A stretch of DNA of 38,960 nt from positions 1 to 38,960 of the forward strand of contig JAKAVY010000015.1 in NCBI GenBank assembly GCA_021827405.1, read 5' to 3'. Shown here piece by piece: positions 7,370 through 14,921 of the stretch. This stretch comes from Thermoplasmata archaeon (GTDB lineage Archaea; Thermoplasmatota; Thermoplasmata; Lutacidiplasmatales; UBA184). A program made the translations under genes and the position numbers. A model generated the notes under the pieces. The model had not been told where the DNA came from. It made no database searches and was given only the letters and a program-made list of their open reading frames with translations. Within the stretch, counting starts at the first letter, position 1. Each line of letters starts with the position of its first letter.

Positions 7370-8302
7370 TTACTCCTCCTCCGCCGAGTCGGACTCGAAG
7401 TCCTTCCCCACCATCTGCACGAACACGTCCTCCAGGCTGACCGGTCCGAGCGAGAGGCGCGCCCCGCGCTCCAGGCCCTTTTGGGTGAGCTCCCGCGCGG
7501 CCGGTTCGTGGGTGAAGAGGAGCAGCCGGTCCCCGATCCGGGAGACCTGCCCGTAGCTCTCGAGCTCCGGCTCCGTGAACCCGCTCTCCACGGCCACCCG
7601 GTAGGGGTACCGGACCCGGCTCGCCACCTCCCGGGGGGTCCCCTCCACCAGGATCCGGCCGCGCTCCAGCAGCGCGATCCGGTCCGACAGGGCCTCGGCC
7701 TCGTCCAGGTAGTGGGTGGTGAGCACCACGGTCCGGTGCTGGCTCACGGCCTTGCGGATCGCCGACCAGACGCTCCGGCGGGCCAGAGGGTCGAGCCCGG
7801 TCGTGGGCTCGTCTAGGAAGACCACCTCCGCGTCGGAGGCCATCACCATGGCCACCATCGCCCGCCGGCGGAGCCCCCCGGAGAGCCGGTTCACCTGGGT
7901 GTGCGCCCAGGGGACCAGGCCGAGCTCCCGGAGGGCTTCCTTGGCCTTGGCCTCGGACTCCCGGCGGGCCGCTCCCCGCATCCTCAGGTAGTAGGAGACG
8001 AGCTCCTCGGGGGTGAGCCAATAGAGCGGACGGGACTCCTGGGGGATGACCGCGATGCGGCCCCGGACCTTCCCCACTTCCTCGACCACATCCTGCCCGA
8101 GGACCTCCACCGTCCCCGTCGTGGGGAGCAACTGGGTGGAGGCCACCCGGACGAACGTGGTCTTCCCCGCCCCGTTCCGGCCGATGAGCCCGAGGAGCCC
8201 CCCTGCCGGGACCCGCAGGTTCACATCCACCAGGGCGTCCTGAGCGCCGCCCCTCCAATGGTACCGGCGGCCCAGGCCCCGGGCCAGGATGGCATCGGGC
8301 AT
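7370..8302 (-). CDS. ABC-2 type exporter, ATP-binding subunit (second system)
   Basis: A 310-residue ABC ATPase. Walker A GRNGAGKTT is at 41-49, the Q-loop in VIPQES (Q88), signature LSGGL (140-144), Walker B VVFLDEP (160-166), and the switch His in TTHYLDEAE (H197). The C-terminal ~90 residues form the accessory domain of drug/NodI-type ATPases, ending in an acidic tail. The signature has LSGGL instead of LSGGQ, a tolerated variation. The gene begins 44 nt after purP on the same strand and no TATA box is visible in that gap, so it may be read from the purP promoter. Confidence 0.9.
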   Translation of the reverse strand: MPDAILARGLGRRYHWRGGAQDALVDVNLRVPAGGLLGLIGRNGAGKTTFVRVASTQLLPTTGTVEVLGQDVVEEVGKVRGRIAVIPQESRPLYWLTPEELVSYYLRMRGAARRESEAKAKEALRELGLVPWAHTQVNRLSGGLRRRAMVAMVMASDAEVVFLDEPTTGLDPLARRSVWSAIRKAVSQHRTVVLTTHYLDEAEALSDRIALLERGRILVEGTPREVASRVRYPYRVAVESGFTEPELESYGQVSRIGDRLLLFTHEPAARELTQKGLERGARLSLGPVSLEDVFVQMVGKDFESDSAEEE

Positions 8303-8346
8303 GGGAGATCAGCCGAGACGCGGCGGGGACGGGGTTCCCCCGCCCA

Positions 8347-9414
8347 TCAGCTCAAGACCTCGTCCAAACGGTCCTCGCGTTCTGCCCGCCTGAGCTCCAA
8401 GGCGATCCGCCGACCGGTGGACAGACCGGGGCGCAAGAGGTCGGAGTAGGGGGACCCCTGGATGAACAGGTTCGTACCGGCCACGATCCGCGTGGAGATC
8501 TCGAAGACATAGAACTTGAGCTCCTCCGTCATGATCCCCTCCACGCAGAAGGGCCCCACCATGCCCCCAAAGAGCTCCAGGGAACGCTCCACGATGCGGG
8601 CCCCGATGTCGAACACGTCCGGAAGCAGGGACTCCCGGATCACCACCGGGACGTTCCCGGTGACCACGAAGGTGGGCCGGATCCCGGTCCGGGTAAGCTC
8701 CTCCTGGCTCCCCAGCTTGTAGAGCTCGTCGATGTTGGCCTCGTCCCGGCGGTCCATGCCGAGGAGCTCTAAGGACCCCTCCCCCACCCGGTAGCCATCC
8801 TCCGAGAGAGGCGAGTAGAAGAAGTGGATGTAGTAGCGGGTACCGATCACATACTGCTGGATCACGTGGGGCTCGGTGATCGTGTACCCCTCCAGTTCCT
8901 TCCGGTTCTTGGCGAGGATGAACCCCCGGCCCCCCTTGGCGCCGTGGTACTTCACGATCACCGGCCCATCCACCTCGGAGGGGCCCTCGTACCGGCGGGG
9001 CATCCGCACGCCGGCCGACTCCAACCAGACCCGCTCCTTCTCCCGGTCCGACTCCCAGGCCATCACCCGCCGGTTCCCGAACACGGGGATGGGGAGCCGG
9101 GAGAACCGCTCGGGGCCGACGTACTCCACGAAGGAGCCGGTGGGAACCAGGACGCTGTGCTCGGACCGGAGCCGGTCCACATGGTCCGGGAGGTCCCCGA
9201 ACTTTGGCAGGGTGAGAAACCCGTCGGGCCGGGCCAGCGGGAAGGCGTCATAGAACCGGGGAGGAGACCCCTGGGCGATCCCGAGGGACCGGTACCCTTC
9301 CTGCCGGGCCCCATGGAAGATCTGGAGGCTCGAGTGGGAGCAGAGGGTGGTCAACGCCAGGGTCTCTCCCTTCCAGGGGCCCAGGAGTTCCGGGTCGCAG
9401 AGCTTTCGCGCCAT
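8347..9414 (-). CDS. purP: 5-formaminoimidazole-4-carboxamide ribonucleotide synthetase PurP
   Basis: ATP- and formate-dependent conversion of AICAR to FAICAR, the archaeal step replacing the folate-dependent transformylase of PurH. The ATP-grasp protein shows TLCSHSSLQIFHGARQEG near the N-terminus, VPTGSFVEYVGPERF, VIVKYHGAKGGRGF, the YYIHFFYSPL stretch, PFCVEGIMTEELKFYVFEISTRIVAGTN and a short charged tail. I place the start at ATG 9414 (355 aa) rather than 9453, because a TATA box (CCCTTATGGGG, 9433-9443) lies inside the longer version, 24 nt from 9414; this gives a leaderless mRNA and a normal family length. An ABC exporter pair follows 44 nt downstream. Confidence 0.93.
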   Translation of the reverse strand: MARKLCDPELLGPWKGETLALTTLCSHSSLQIFHGARQEGYRSLGIAQGSPPRFYDAFPLARPDGFLTLPKFGDLPDHVDRLRSEHSVLVPTGSFVEYVGPERFSRLPIPVFGNRRVMAWESDREKERVWLESAGVRMPRRYEGPSEVDGPVIVKYHGAKGGRGFILAKNRKELEGYTITEPHVIQQYVIGTRYYIHFFYSPLSEDGYRVGEGSLELLGMDRRDEANIDELYKLGSQEELTRTGIRPTFVVTGNVPVVIRESLLPDVFDIGARIVERSLELFGGMVGPFCVEGIMTEELKFYVFEISTRIVAGTNLFIQGSPYSDLLRPGLSTGRRIALELRRAEREDRLDEVLS

Positions 9415-9432
9415 AGCGCCGTGACCAGGCTT

Positions 9433-9443
9433 CCCCATAAGGG
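9433..9443 (-). promoter_or_regulatory. TATA box of purP
   Basis: Minus-strand CCCTTATGGGG, centred 24 nt before ATG 9414. It decides against the upstream in-frame ATG at 9453. Confidence 0.6.
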
Positions 9444-9527
9444 ACTTTCGCATCCCTCCCGCTCCGACCCCGGGCCCCGGGCGGGTCTTTCCCCCGGCGG
9501 GGAAGCCTCCGGGGTTCCTTCCGAGCC

Positions 9528-9535
9528 GTTATGAA
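9528..9535 (+). promoter_or_regulatory. TATA box of the MacB/LolD-type ATPase gene
   Basis: GTTATGAA is the only AT-rich run between purP and this gene. It contains the first possible ATG (9531), and a GTG lies 26 nt downstream at 9558, the spacing used by other leaderless genes in this window. Confidence 0.5.
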
Positions 9536-9557
9536 CGCGTGCGCCCCCCGGCGGACC

Positions 9558-10241
9558 GTGTCCGAGCCCCCCCTGGTCCACGGGATGGATGTCTGGAGGA
9601 TCTACCCGTCCCCGGCCGGGCCGGTCGAGGCGCTCCGGGGGGTCACCGTGGACATCGCCCGGGGCCGGATGGTGGCCATCATGGGTCCGTCCGGTAGCGG
9701 CAAGACCACCTTCCTGAACTGTTTCTCCGGGCTGGACCGGATCGACCGGGGCTCGATCCAGGTGGAAGGGGTGGACCTCCAGGCCATGACCGACGACGAG
9801 AAGAGCCGCTACCGGGCCCGGAGGATGGGCTTCATCTTCCAGTCCTACAACCTCCTTCCGGTGCTCACCGCTGCGGAGAACGTGGAGTTCCCCCTGTTGG
9901 TGGGGGGGATCCCGGTGCCGGAGGCCCGGCGCCGGGCCCTTCATTGGCTCGAGGAGCTCGGTCTCAAGGAAAAGGCCAACGAGAAGCCCAACGCCCTTTC
10001 CGGCGGCCAGCAGCAAAGGGTCTCCGTGGCCCGGGCCCTGGCCCCCGAGCCGGCCATCGTCTGGGCCGATGAGCCTACCGGAAACCTGGATGAGGAGAAC
10101 GCTGGCCAGGTCATGAAGCTCCTGAGGGACCTCAACCGGGCCCACCACCAGACCCTCATCGTGGTCACCCACAATCCGGACGTGGCCCGGCAGTGTGATG
10201 TGACCTACCAGATGCGTAGCGGCGAGCTGCTCATGGGTTGA
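9558..10241 (+). CDS. ABC transporter ATP-binding protein, MacB/LolD type
   Basis: ATPase of the type that energises MacB/FtsX-fold permeases. In numbering from the upstream ATG (9531): Walker A GPSGSGKTT (52-60), Q-loop FIFQSYNLLP (Q104), signature LSGGQQQR (from 156), Walker B IVWADEPTGNLD (from 176) and H214 in VVTHNP. The insertion-free, ~227-residue form and TGNLDEEN fit LolD/MacB-A. No MacB-type permease is adjacent; the next gene is a single-pass surface protein, so the partner must be elsewhere or the pairing is unusual. GTG 9558 is preferred because ATG 9531 is part of the putative TATA box; the alternative adds nine residues. Confidence 0.88.
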   Translation: MSEPPLVHGMDVWRIYPSPAGPVEALRGVTVDIARGRMVAIMGPSGSGKTTFLNCFSGLDRIDRGSIQVEGVDLQAMTDDEKSRYRARRMGFIFQSYNLLPVLTAAENVEFPLLVGGIPVPEARRRALHWLEELGLKEKANEKPNALSGGQQQRVSVARALAPEPAIVWADEPTGNLDEENAGQVMKLLRDLNRAHHQTLIVVTHNPDVARQCDVTYQMRSGELLMG

Positions 10242-10581
10242 CCCCGGTCCGAGCGCGGGCCGGGAGGGTGGGCCCCCAATTGTCCCCTCCGGTCTCGGAT
10301 GCCGCCTCGTCCTCGGGAGGCTCACCGGGGTACGGCGTCTTCCCTTCCTCTCGGGCAAGGACCGGGAACCCGGCTGCCCGGGCGTATCGTGATGCGAGGG
10401 CCCCGGCTCGCCCGGCCACGGCCCCCCCTTCGCCTAGGAGCCGCGCCCCGCAGGCCGTTCGGACCAGAGGGTCGCCCGATGGGGCGCGGCCCACGCCTGC
10501 CGCGGCCCGGAGGGGTCGGACCGCGGTCCGTACGCTATCCAGATAAGGGGCCTGGGTTTCGGCGACCGGAGCGGCAACCAT
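10231..10581 (-). CDS. Possible small hypothetical protein (uncertain)
   Basis: A 116-residue frame filling the otherwise empty gap between the ATPase and the next rightward gene. Its composition is more natural than the competing frames: a helical Ala/Arg/Leu region with DPLVRTACGARLLGEGG, then an acidic tail containing PGEPPEDEAASETGGDN. Third codon positions are mostly G or C but less strictly than in confirmed neighbours. Its ATG at 10581 overlaps the ATG of the rightward gene (CATG), and its end overlaps the ATPase by 11 nt. No TATA box fits it. It is not a family I recognise and may be a chance frame. Confidence 0.35.
   Translation of the reverse strand: MVAAPVAETQAPYLDSVRTAVRPLRAAAGVGRAPSGDPLVRTACGARLLGEGGAVAGRAGALASRYARAAGFPVLAREEGKTPYPGEPPEDEAASETGGDNWGPTLPARARTGVNP
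10540..10548 (+). promoter_or_regulatory. TATA box with upstream palindrome
   Basis: CAGATAAGG lies about 35 nt before ATG 10580, giving a short leader. Directly upstream, 10517-10530 is a perfect 14-nt palindrome (CGGACCGCGGTCCG), placed where an archaeal regulator could bind next to the BRE/TATA element. Confidence 0.4.
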
Positions 10582-11200
10582 GTCGGCCGAGGTGCCTCCG
10601 GAACCGCCCCTGGGGCCCCCCTCGCACATCCCGCCGGATCCCTTCCGGCCGGACCCGGTGGACCCAAAGACCCTGCCCCGGGTCCTGCGACCCGGGTACC
10701 GGGCGTTCCTTTGGGCGACCGCCACCCGGAAGCGCCGACGTTTCTACTACAACCTGACCCGGGCGACCCTGGTCATTGGCATGGTGATCCTGGTCACCTT
10801 CTCCATCCTTCCCGAGCTCACGGGCACGGGACTGGCGACCACGGACCCGCTGACCCGTTCCGGACCGATCACCATCGGCCCCGACAACATCACCGGGTTC
10901 TCCGGGCTGGTGGAAGGGGAGGATGTGATCCTCGGGAACTTCACCGTGGTCGCCCCGTCCAACGCGACGGTCGAGTTCTTCATCGTGCCGGCCGGGAACT
11001 CCTCCTGGGCCACCCTGGCCAGCCAGCTCTCGGGGCAGGAGGGGTCGTACAGCACGGGGTCCCCGGTCCACGCGGGCAACTACCAATGGTCGGCCATCCT
11101 GACCCTCACCTACGACTTCCTCTTCCTGAACCCCTCCTCGGCCTACAACGTCACGGTATACTCGAACAGCCAGTACGTCTCCTCCGAGCCCCCGGCCTGA
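10580..11200 (+). CDS. Single-pass membrane protein with extracellular domain, hypothetical
   Basis: A 206-residue protein of no family I recognise. Residues 1-35 are Pro-rich and cytoplasmic by charge; a basic stretch RKRRR (about 50-54) precedes one membrane segment (about 61-78); the remaining ~125 residues would be outside. That outer part is rich in beta-strand-like patterns and carries several Asn-x-Ser/Thr sequons (NIT, NFT, NAT, NSS, NVT), as in glycosylated archaeal surface proteins. It lacks a cleavable signal and catalytic motifs. It follows the MacB/LolD-type ATPase by ~340 nt and has its own promoter, so functional linkage to the ATPase is speculative. Confidence 0.75.
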   Translation: MSAEVPPEPPLGPPSHIPPDPFRPDPVDPKTLPRVLRPGYRAFLWATATRKRRRFYYNLTRATLVIGMVILVTFSILPELTGTGLATTDPLTRSGPITIGPDNITGFSGLVEGEDVILGNFTVVAPSNATVEFFIVPAGNSSWATLASQLSGQEGSYSTGSPVHAGNYQWSAILTLTYDFLFLNPSSAYNVTVYSNSQYVSSEPPA

Positions 11201-11221
11201 CGACCGGTCCGGGCGCGGACC

Positions 11222-12418
11222 TCAGGACGGGTCGTTGCCGTCGGGCTCCCAGGTGTACGTCAGCTCCAGTTTCCCTTGGCCGGCGAGCTCCCGGCGCAGC
11301 CGGGCCGGGACCTCGGGGTCCCGGAGCAGCGCGGCCGTGCGTTCCGGGTCCCCGCCGCCGGCGCGGGACTCCAGATCGTGGGCCCGGAGCAGCGGGAGCG
11401 TGGCCTCCGGCGGGAAGCGCCAACTGCGGCGGGCCTGCCGGTGCAGGCTCAGGTTCCTCCCCCGGAACCGATGGACCCCCAGGCTTCGGGCCAGCCCCTC
11501 GAGCTCCTCGTTGATCGCTTCCATCTCCTGCCGGGCCCGCCGTCGTTCGGAGAGGAGCTCCGCATACCGGTCCACCAGCGCCGCGACCCGGTCCCGGGAG
11601 CCCGCGGGGACCTCCTTGAACTCCGGGCAGACCGGCCGGAAGTCGCACCAGCGGCACCACGGACCGGCCCTCGGCTCGTAGTGCCCGGACCGGATACCGT
11701 CCGAGACCTCTCCCAGACGGATCCCCAGGTCCTGGATCGCCTCCGGCGGGCGGCGGGGGGTTCGCAGGGCGCTGAGGCTCCGGAGATGGTAGAGGGTCAG
11801 CGACTCCACCGGACGATCGTAGTTCTGCTCCACCAGGACCTGGTAGAGCGTCAACTGGTCGGAGACCTGGGCGTCCTTCAGGGAGAGCTCCTTGGAGGTC
11901 TTGTAGTCCAGCACCTCCAGTCCCCCGCCCTCGGTCCGGTCCAAGCGGTCAACAATCCCGTGGATCGGGACCCCTTCCAGCTCCGCCCTGAGGTCCTTCT
12001 CCACCGCGACCGGCCGGGGAGCCTCCCGCACATAGGCCGAGTGGAACCGGGTCAGGAGGTCGATCCCCAGGTCGAAGTAGCCCTGCTCCTCCTGGGCCGA
12101 CAGGTAGCCCTCGGAGACCCACTCCGCCCGGTAGAGGTCGAGGAGACCCGCCAGGTCCATGGGGGCCGGGGAGGGCCCGCTCGCCGGGCCGGAGAAGTCC
12201 CTCAGCGTGCGCTGCCCCCCGGCCCCCTTCGCCGGGGGCTCGCCCTCGGCCACCAGGGGGGCCACGAAGCGCTCCAGGGCCGCGTGCACCGACCTCCCGA
12301 AGGAGAAGAAGGACCGGGGCTTCTCCCGAAGGTGGTCCAAGTAGAGGAACTTCCAACGCAAGGGGCATTCGGCGTACGCGCGGAACCCGGAGTAGGAAAG
12401 CGTGGGGGCGGCGGCCAC
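11222..12418 (-). CDS. RecB/Cas4-like PD-(D/E)XK nuclease with Fe-S cluster
   Basis: Predicted DNA exonuclease of the PDDEXK_1 superfamily (398 aa from GTG 12418). Motifs in that numbering: Fe-S Cys C18 in YAECPLRWKF, H45 in FGRSVHAALERF, D157 in GIVDRLD, D171 and K173 in VLDYKTSKE, Q188 in DQLTLYQ, and the three C-terminal Fe-S cysteines C255, C258 and C264 in WCRWCDFRPVCPEF. The Cys plus Cys-Cys-Cys layout is that of Cas4/AddB nucleases. About 125 further C-terminal residues have a helical, Arg-rich stretch I cannot assign. No cas genes or CRISPR are nearby, so a repair role is more likely than immunity. GTG 12418 is 27 nt from a TATA box; the TTG at 12439 is too close to it. Confidence 0.87.
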   Translation of the reverse strand: MAAAPTLSYSGFRAYAECPLRWKFLYLDHLREKPRSFFSFGRSVHAALERFVAPLVAEGEPPAKGAGGQRTLRDFSGPASGPSPAPMDLAGLLDLYRAEWVSEGYLSAQEEQGYFDLGIDLLTRFHSAYVREAPRPVAVEKDLRAELEGVPIHGIVDRLDRTEGGGLEVLDYKTSKELSLKDAQVSDQLTLYQVLVEQNYDRPVESLTLYHLRSLSALRTPRRPPEAIQDLGIRLGEVSDGIRSGHYEPRAGPWCRWCDFRPVCPEFKEVPAGSRDRVAALVDRYAELLSERRRARQEMEAINEELEGLARSLGVHRFRGRNLSLHRQARRSWRFPPEATLPLLRAHDLESRAGGGDPERTAALLRDPEVPARLRRELAGQGKLELTYTWEPDGNDPS

Positions 12419-12440
12419 GGGCGGCCTCCACCCGTCCAAA

Positions 12441-12450
12441 GGTTATCCGC
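12441..12450 (-). promoter_or_regulatory. TATA box of the nuclease gene
   Basis: Minus-strand GCGGATAACC, centred 27 nt before GTG 12418. It lies between the TFB stop (12465) and the nuclease. Confidence 0.45.
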
Positions 12451-12464
12451 TTTGGGGACCCGGC

Positions 12465-13532
12465 CTAGGGCTTGCCCGCCGGGAGGTCCGCGAGGCCCCG
12501 GGCGGCCCGGGGGAGCGGATGGGCCGAAGGGTTCGTCAGGTCGGCCGGCAGACCCAGGAGCTCTAAGAGCTCCTTGTAATGGTTCCGGATCGTCACGGGG
12601 GTGACCTTGGCCACCGCCGCGACACGGTCCTGGCTCCGGGGCTCCCCGGTGAGGTTGCAGGCGATGTAGATGATGGTGGCCAGGATCCCGTTGGCGAGCA
12701 CCCCACTGGTGGGATAGCTCCGCTCCACCTGGTCCAGGAGCTCCTGGACCTTGGTCCGTACCGCCCGGGAGAGGTTCAGGTCCTGGGTAAAGCGCACCAG
12801 GTAGTCCCGGGGCTCCAGCGGCCGTAAGGCGAGGCGGAGCTCCCGGGAGATCAACGTGAAGGCCCGGCCCACCTCGATCTTCGAGGCGCGGGAGTGGTCG
12901 ATCACCTCCCTCAGGGTCCGGGGCACGTGGCACTGCCGGCAGGCGGCGTAGACGCTGGCGGCCACCAGGGCCACGATCTTCTTTCCCCGGGTGGCCTTCT
13001 GGTCCAGCGCCTGCCGGTAGATCAGGATGGCCGACTCCCGGACCTCCCGGGAGAGCCCGAGGACACCGGTCAGCCGCTGGACCTCGGCCACGGCGAGGCC
13101 CAGGTTGCGCTGCCGGGTCCGGGGGCCGCGCAACCGGTGGTTGAGCTTCCGGAGGTGGTAATAGCGGGAAGACTGGTCCCGGGAGAGCGCGTGGCCGTGG
13201 GAGTCCCGGGAGGGGGGGCCGATCTCGCTGAAGAGCCCCTTGTCCGGAAGGAGCGGGCTCGAGGCCGGGCCGTAGCCCTGCCCCTCGGTGGAGGCGGTCT
13301 CCCGGGACGCGAGGGGGGCCCGCTCATTGACCAGGGCGTTGGTCTCCAGCACGAGACCGCAGACGTCACAGACGACCTCTCCCGTGGTCCCGTCCTTATC
13401 CCAGCGGGCCGAGCCGCAGAGCCGGCACCGTTCCTGGGAGTTCGGGTCGCCCGGGGTCGAGCGGCTCCACAGGCCGGGAGACGGGACAGAAAGACCCCCC
13501 TCCATCCCCGCCGGGGTCGACTCGTCCTTCAT
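12465..13532 (-). CDS. tfb: Transcription initiation factor IIB (TFB)
   Basis: Archaeal general transcription factor that binds TBP-TATA complexes and recruits RNA polymerase. The 355-residue protein has an N-terminal zinc ribbon (C36, C39, C55, C58), then the B-reader/linker region, then two cyclin-fold repeats: one around 145-245 (KKIVALVAASVYAACRQC) and one around 250-335 (SGVLANGILATIIYIACN, followed by the helix-turn-helix VAAVAKVTPVTIRNHYKEL). The N-terminus before the ribbon is about 30 residues, slightly long. The B-reader here is divergent and Ser/Pro/Gly-rich, so this could be one of several TFB paralogues. A TATA-like element (13566-13574) lies 38 nt upstream. Confidence 0.95.
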   Translation of the reverse strand: MKDESTPAGMEGGLSVPSPGLWSRSTPGDPNSQERCRLCGSARWDKDGTTGEVVCDVCGLVLETNALVNERAPLASRETASTEGQGYGPASSPLLPDKGLFSEIGPPSRDSHGHALSRDQSSRYYHLRKLNHRLRGPRTRQRNLGLAVAEVQRLTGVLGLSREVRESAILIYRQALDQKATRGKKIVALVAASVYAACRQCHVPRTLREVIDHSRASKIEVGRAFTLISRELRLALRPLEPRDYLVRFTQDLNLSRAVRTKVQELLDQVERSYPTSGVLANGILATIIYIACNLTGEPRSQDRVAAVAKVTPVTIRNHYKELLELLGLPADLTNPSAHPLPRAARGLADLPAGKP

Positions 13533-13565
13533 GCCGGTCTTGAAGACCCCATACCATCCAACGGG

Positions 13566-13574
13566 GATTAAAAC
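13566..13574 (-). promoter_or_regulatory. TATA box of tfb
   Basis: Minus-strand GTTTTAATC, the strongest AT-rich run in the gap, centred about 38 nt before the tfb ATG; predicts a leader of roughly ten nucleotides. Confidence 0.55.
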
Positions 13575-13619
13575 TGTTCGTTCGGGGCTGTAACGCGTGT
13601 TCGGACCAATCCGGCTAGC

Positions 13620-14921
13620 TCAGTCGGGGCCGGTCCGGTCAGCCGGACCGCCGGGGCGGGGGATCCTCTCGGTCCAGACTTGGTGGGCACCCCTCGCGCC
13701 GGAGCCCGGGGAGGGCGACCGGCTCACCTGCCAGCCCGGTCCCAGGGTGGCTCGCACGGCACTGGTGAGGAACTGGTCGCAGAAGGAGGGCGGCATTCCC
13801 CCCGGCCCGCAGAGGGGGCAACCCTCCCAGCGGATGGACGCCCGGGGGCCCTCGTCCCAGGAGAGGCGGCCGAGCTTTCGCGACACGAAGCCACGACGGA
13901 GACGGAAAAGGGAGGCCTCCCGGGTGACGTCCCGGCCGGCCAGGGACATGGAGAGCTCGCCGGCAAGCTTCTCCAACGAGGGGGCCAGGTCCATTCCCCT
14001 CCCGTCGGTCCTAAAGATCGTCCCCAGGCCTCCCAGGACCCTCTCTAGCCGTTCCAACGGGCCCCCGAGCCGCCGCGGGTCGAGCGGTAGGTCCGCCGGA
14101 AAGCCTCGTCTAAGCTCCGCCACCCGCTTCCTAAGAGGTTTCCCCACCTGGAACATCCGCTGGAAGTTCAGGTCGAAGAACTTTACCAGCTCCGGTGAGG
14201 TCACCCAGATGCCGACTTCGGATTGGCGCCGGGGCTGCCGGGACAGCGGCAACAAGAGCACCAGGACGCCCTTCCCGTCGATCACGTAGTAGCGGGTGTA
14301 GCGCAACCCCGGGACGTGGCGCATCTCGCCCAGGGTGCTCGCCTGCTCAAAGAACGGGAGGTTCTCTGGCGTCACCTCCACCACGGCCCGGAACCGGACC
14401 CCGCGCGCCCGGGCCCGGGCAGCCGCCCGAAGGCGCGCGAAGTTGCCGGGCCGGGCCGCTCCCTCGATGTACAGGAAGGAGTCCACCTGTCGCTGGGCGA
14501 GCTCCATGATCCCCTCGAAGGCCTCGGTCACCCGACGCTCCCCTTCCGCCATCCGGAGGGGACGGGCCCGCTGGAAGTCCCACGGGCCCAGGCCTTGGAT
14601 ACCGGGCTCCTGGTCCAACTGCTTGAGCACTCTCGCCAACCTTTCGCGACGGGCCAGGACCTGATGGTGCAGGGCGGCGAGCACCCGGGGGGGCCCCCGG
14701 GCCGATACGGTCAGGGGCCGACCGTGGCAGGAGGCCAGGTCGAGGGAGCGGAGGCTGCGGGCGAGCCGGTATCCCTCGGACCGGTCCAACCCGAGCTCCC
14801 GGGACAGCTCCGCGATGGGGAGGGATCCCCGCCGAAGGAGGAGCAGGTAGCCTCGGAGGGGCAACGGCGGGGTCCCGGCAACCTGGAGCTGCCGCTCCAG
14901 GGGCTCTATAGGATCGTTCAT
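13620..14921 (-). CDS. TrmB-like HTH regulator with Cys-containing C-terminal domain
   Basis: A 433-residue protein. Residues ~18-75 look like a TrmB-type winged helix (GSLPIAELSRELGLDRSEGYRLARSL), followed by a helical linker (~85-115) and a sensor-like alpha/beta domain (~125-260) with a YYVIDGKGVLVLLLP strand and LVKFFDLNFQRMF helix, as in TrmB effector domains. An extra C-terminal ~170 residues contain CPLC and SFC; their order (helical FVSRKLGRL, strand, CxxC, C, LTSAVRA helix) is reminiscent of V4R-type small-molecule or metal-binding domains, but that is a weak resemblance. The start overlaps the stop of the upstream regulator (ATGA), so the two are co-translated. Confidence 0.72.
   Translation of the reverse strand: MNDPIEPLERQLQVAGTPPLPLRGYLLLLRRGSLPIAELSRELGLDRSEGYRLARSLRSLDLASCHGRPLTVSARGPPRVLAALHHQVLARRERLARVLKQLDQEPGIQGLGPWDFQRARPLRMAEGERRVTEAFEGIMELAQRQVDSFLYIEGAARPGNFARLRAAARARARGVRFRAVVEVTPENLPFFEQASTLGEMRHVPGLRYTRYYVIDGKGVLVLLLPLSRQPRRQSEVGIWVTSPELVKFFDLNFQRMFQVGKPLRKRVAELRRGFPADLPLDPRRLGGPLERLERVLGGLGTIFRTDGRGMDLAPSLEKLAGELSMSLAGRDVTREASLFRLRRGFVSRKLGRLSWDEGPRASIRWEGCPLCGPGGMPPSFCDQFLTSAVRATLGPGWQVSRSPSPGSGARGAHQVWTERIPRPGGPADRTGPD

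Noticed and set aside
11222-12418. Cas4 and thus a CRISPR locus
   Set aside because: The fold and Fe-S cysteines are shared, but there are no repeats or other cas genes, and the protein is much longer than Cas4.
13600-13690. tRNA-like start GGCTAGCTCAGTCGGGG on the plus strand
   Set aside because: No matching D-stem strand, anticodon arm or T-arm follows; the sequence is the end of the TrmB-like gene and a GC-rich hairpin.
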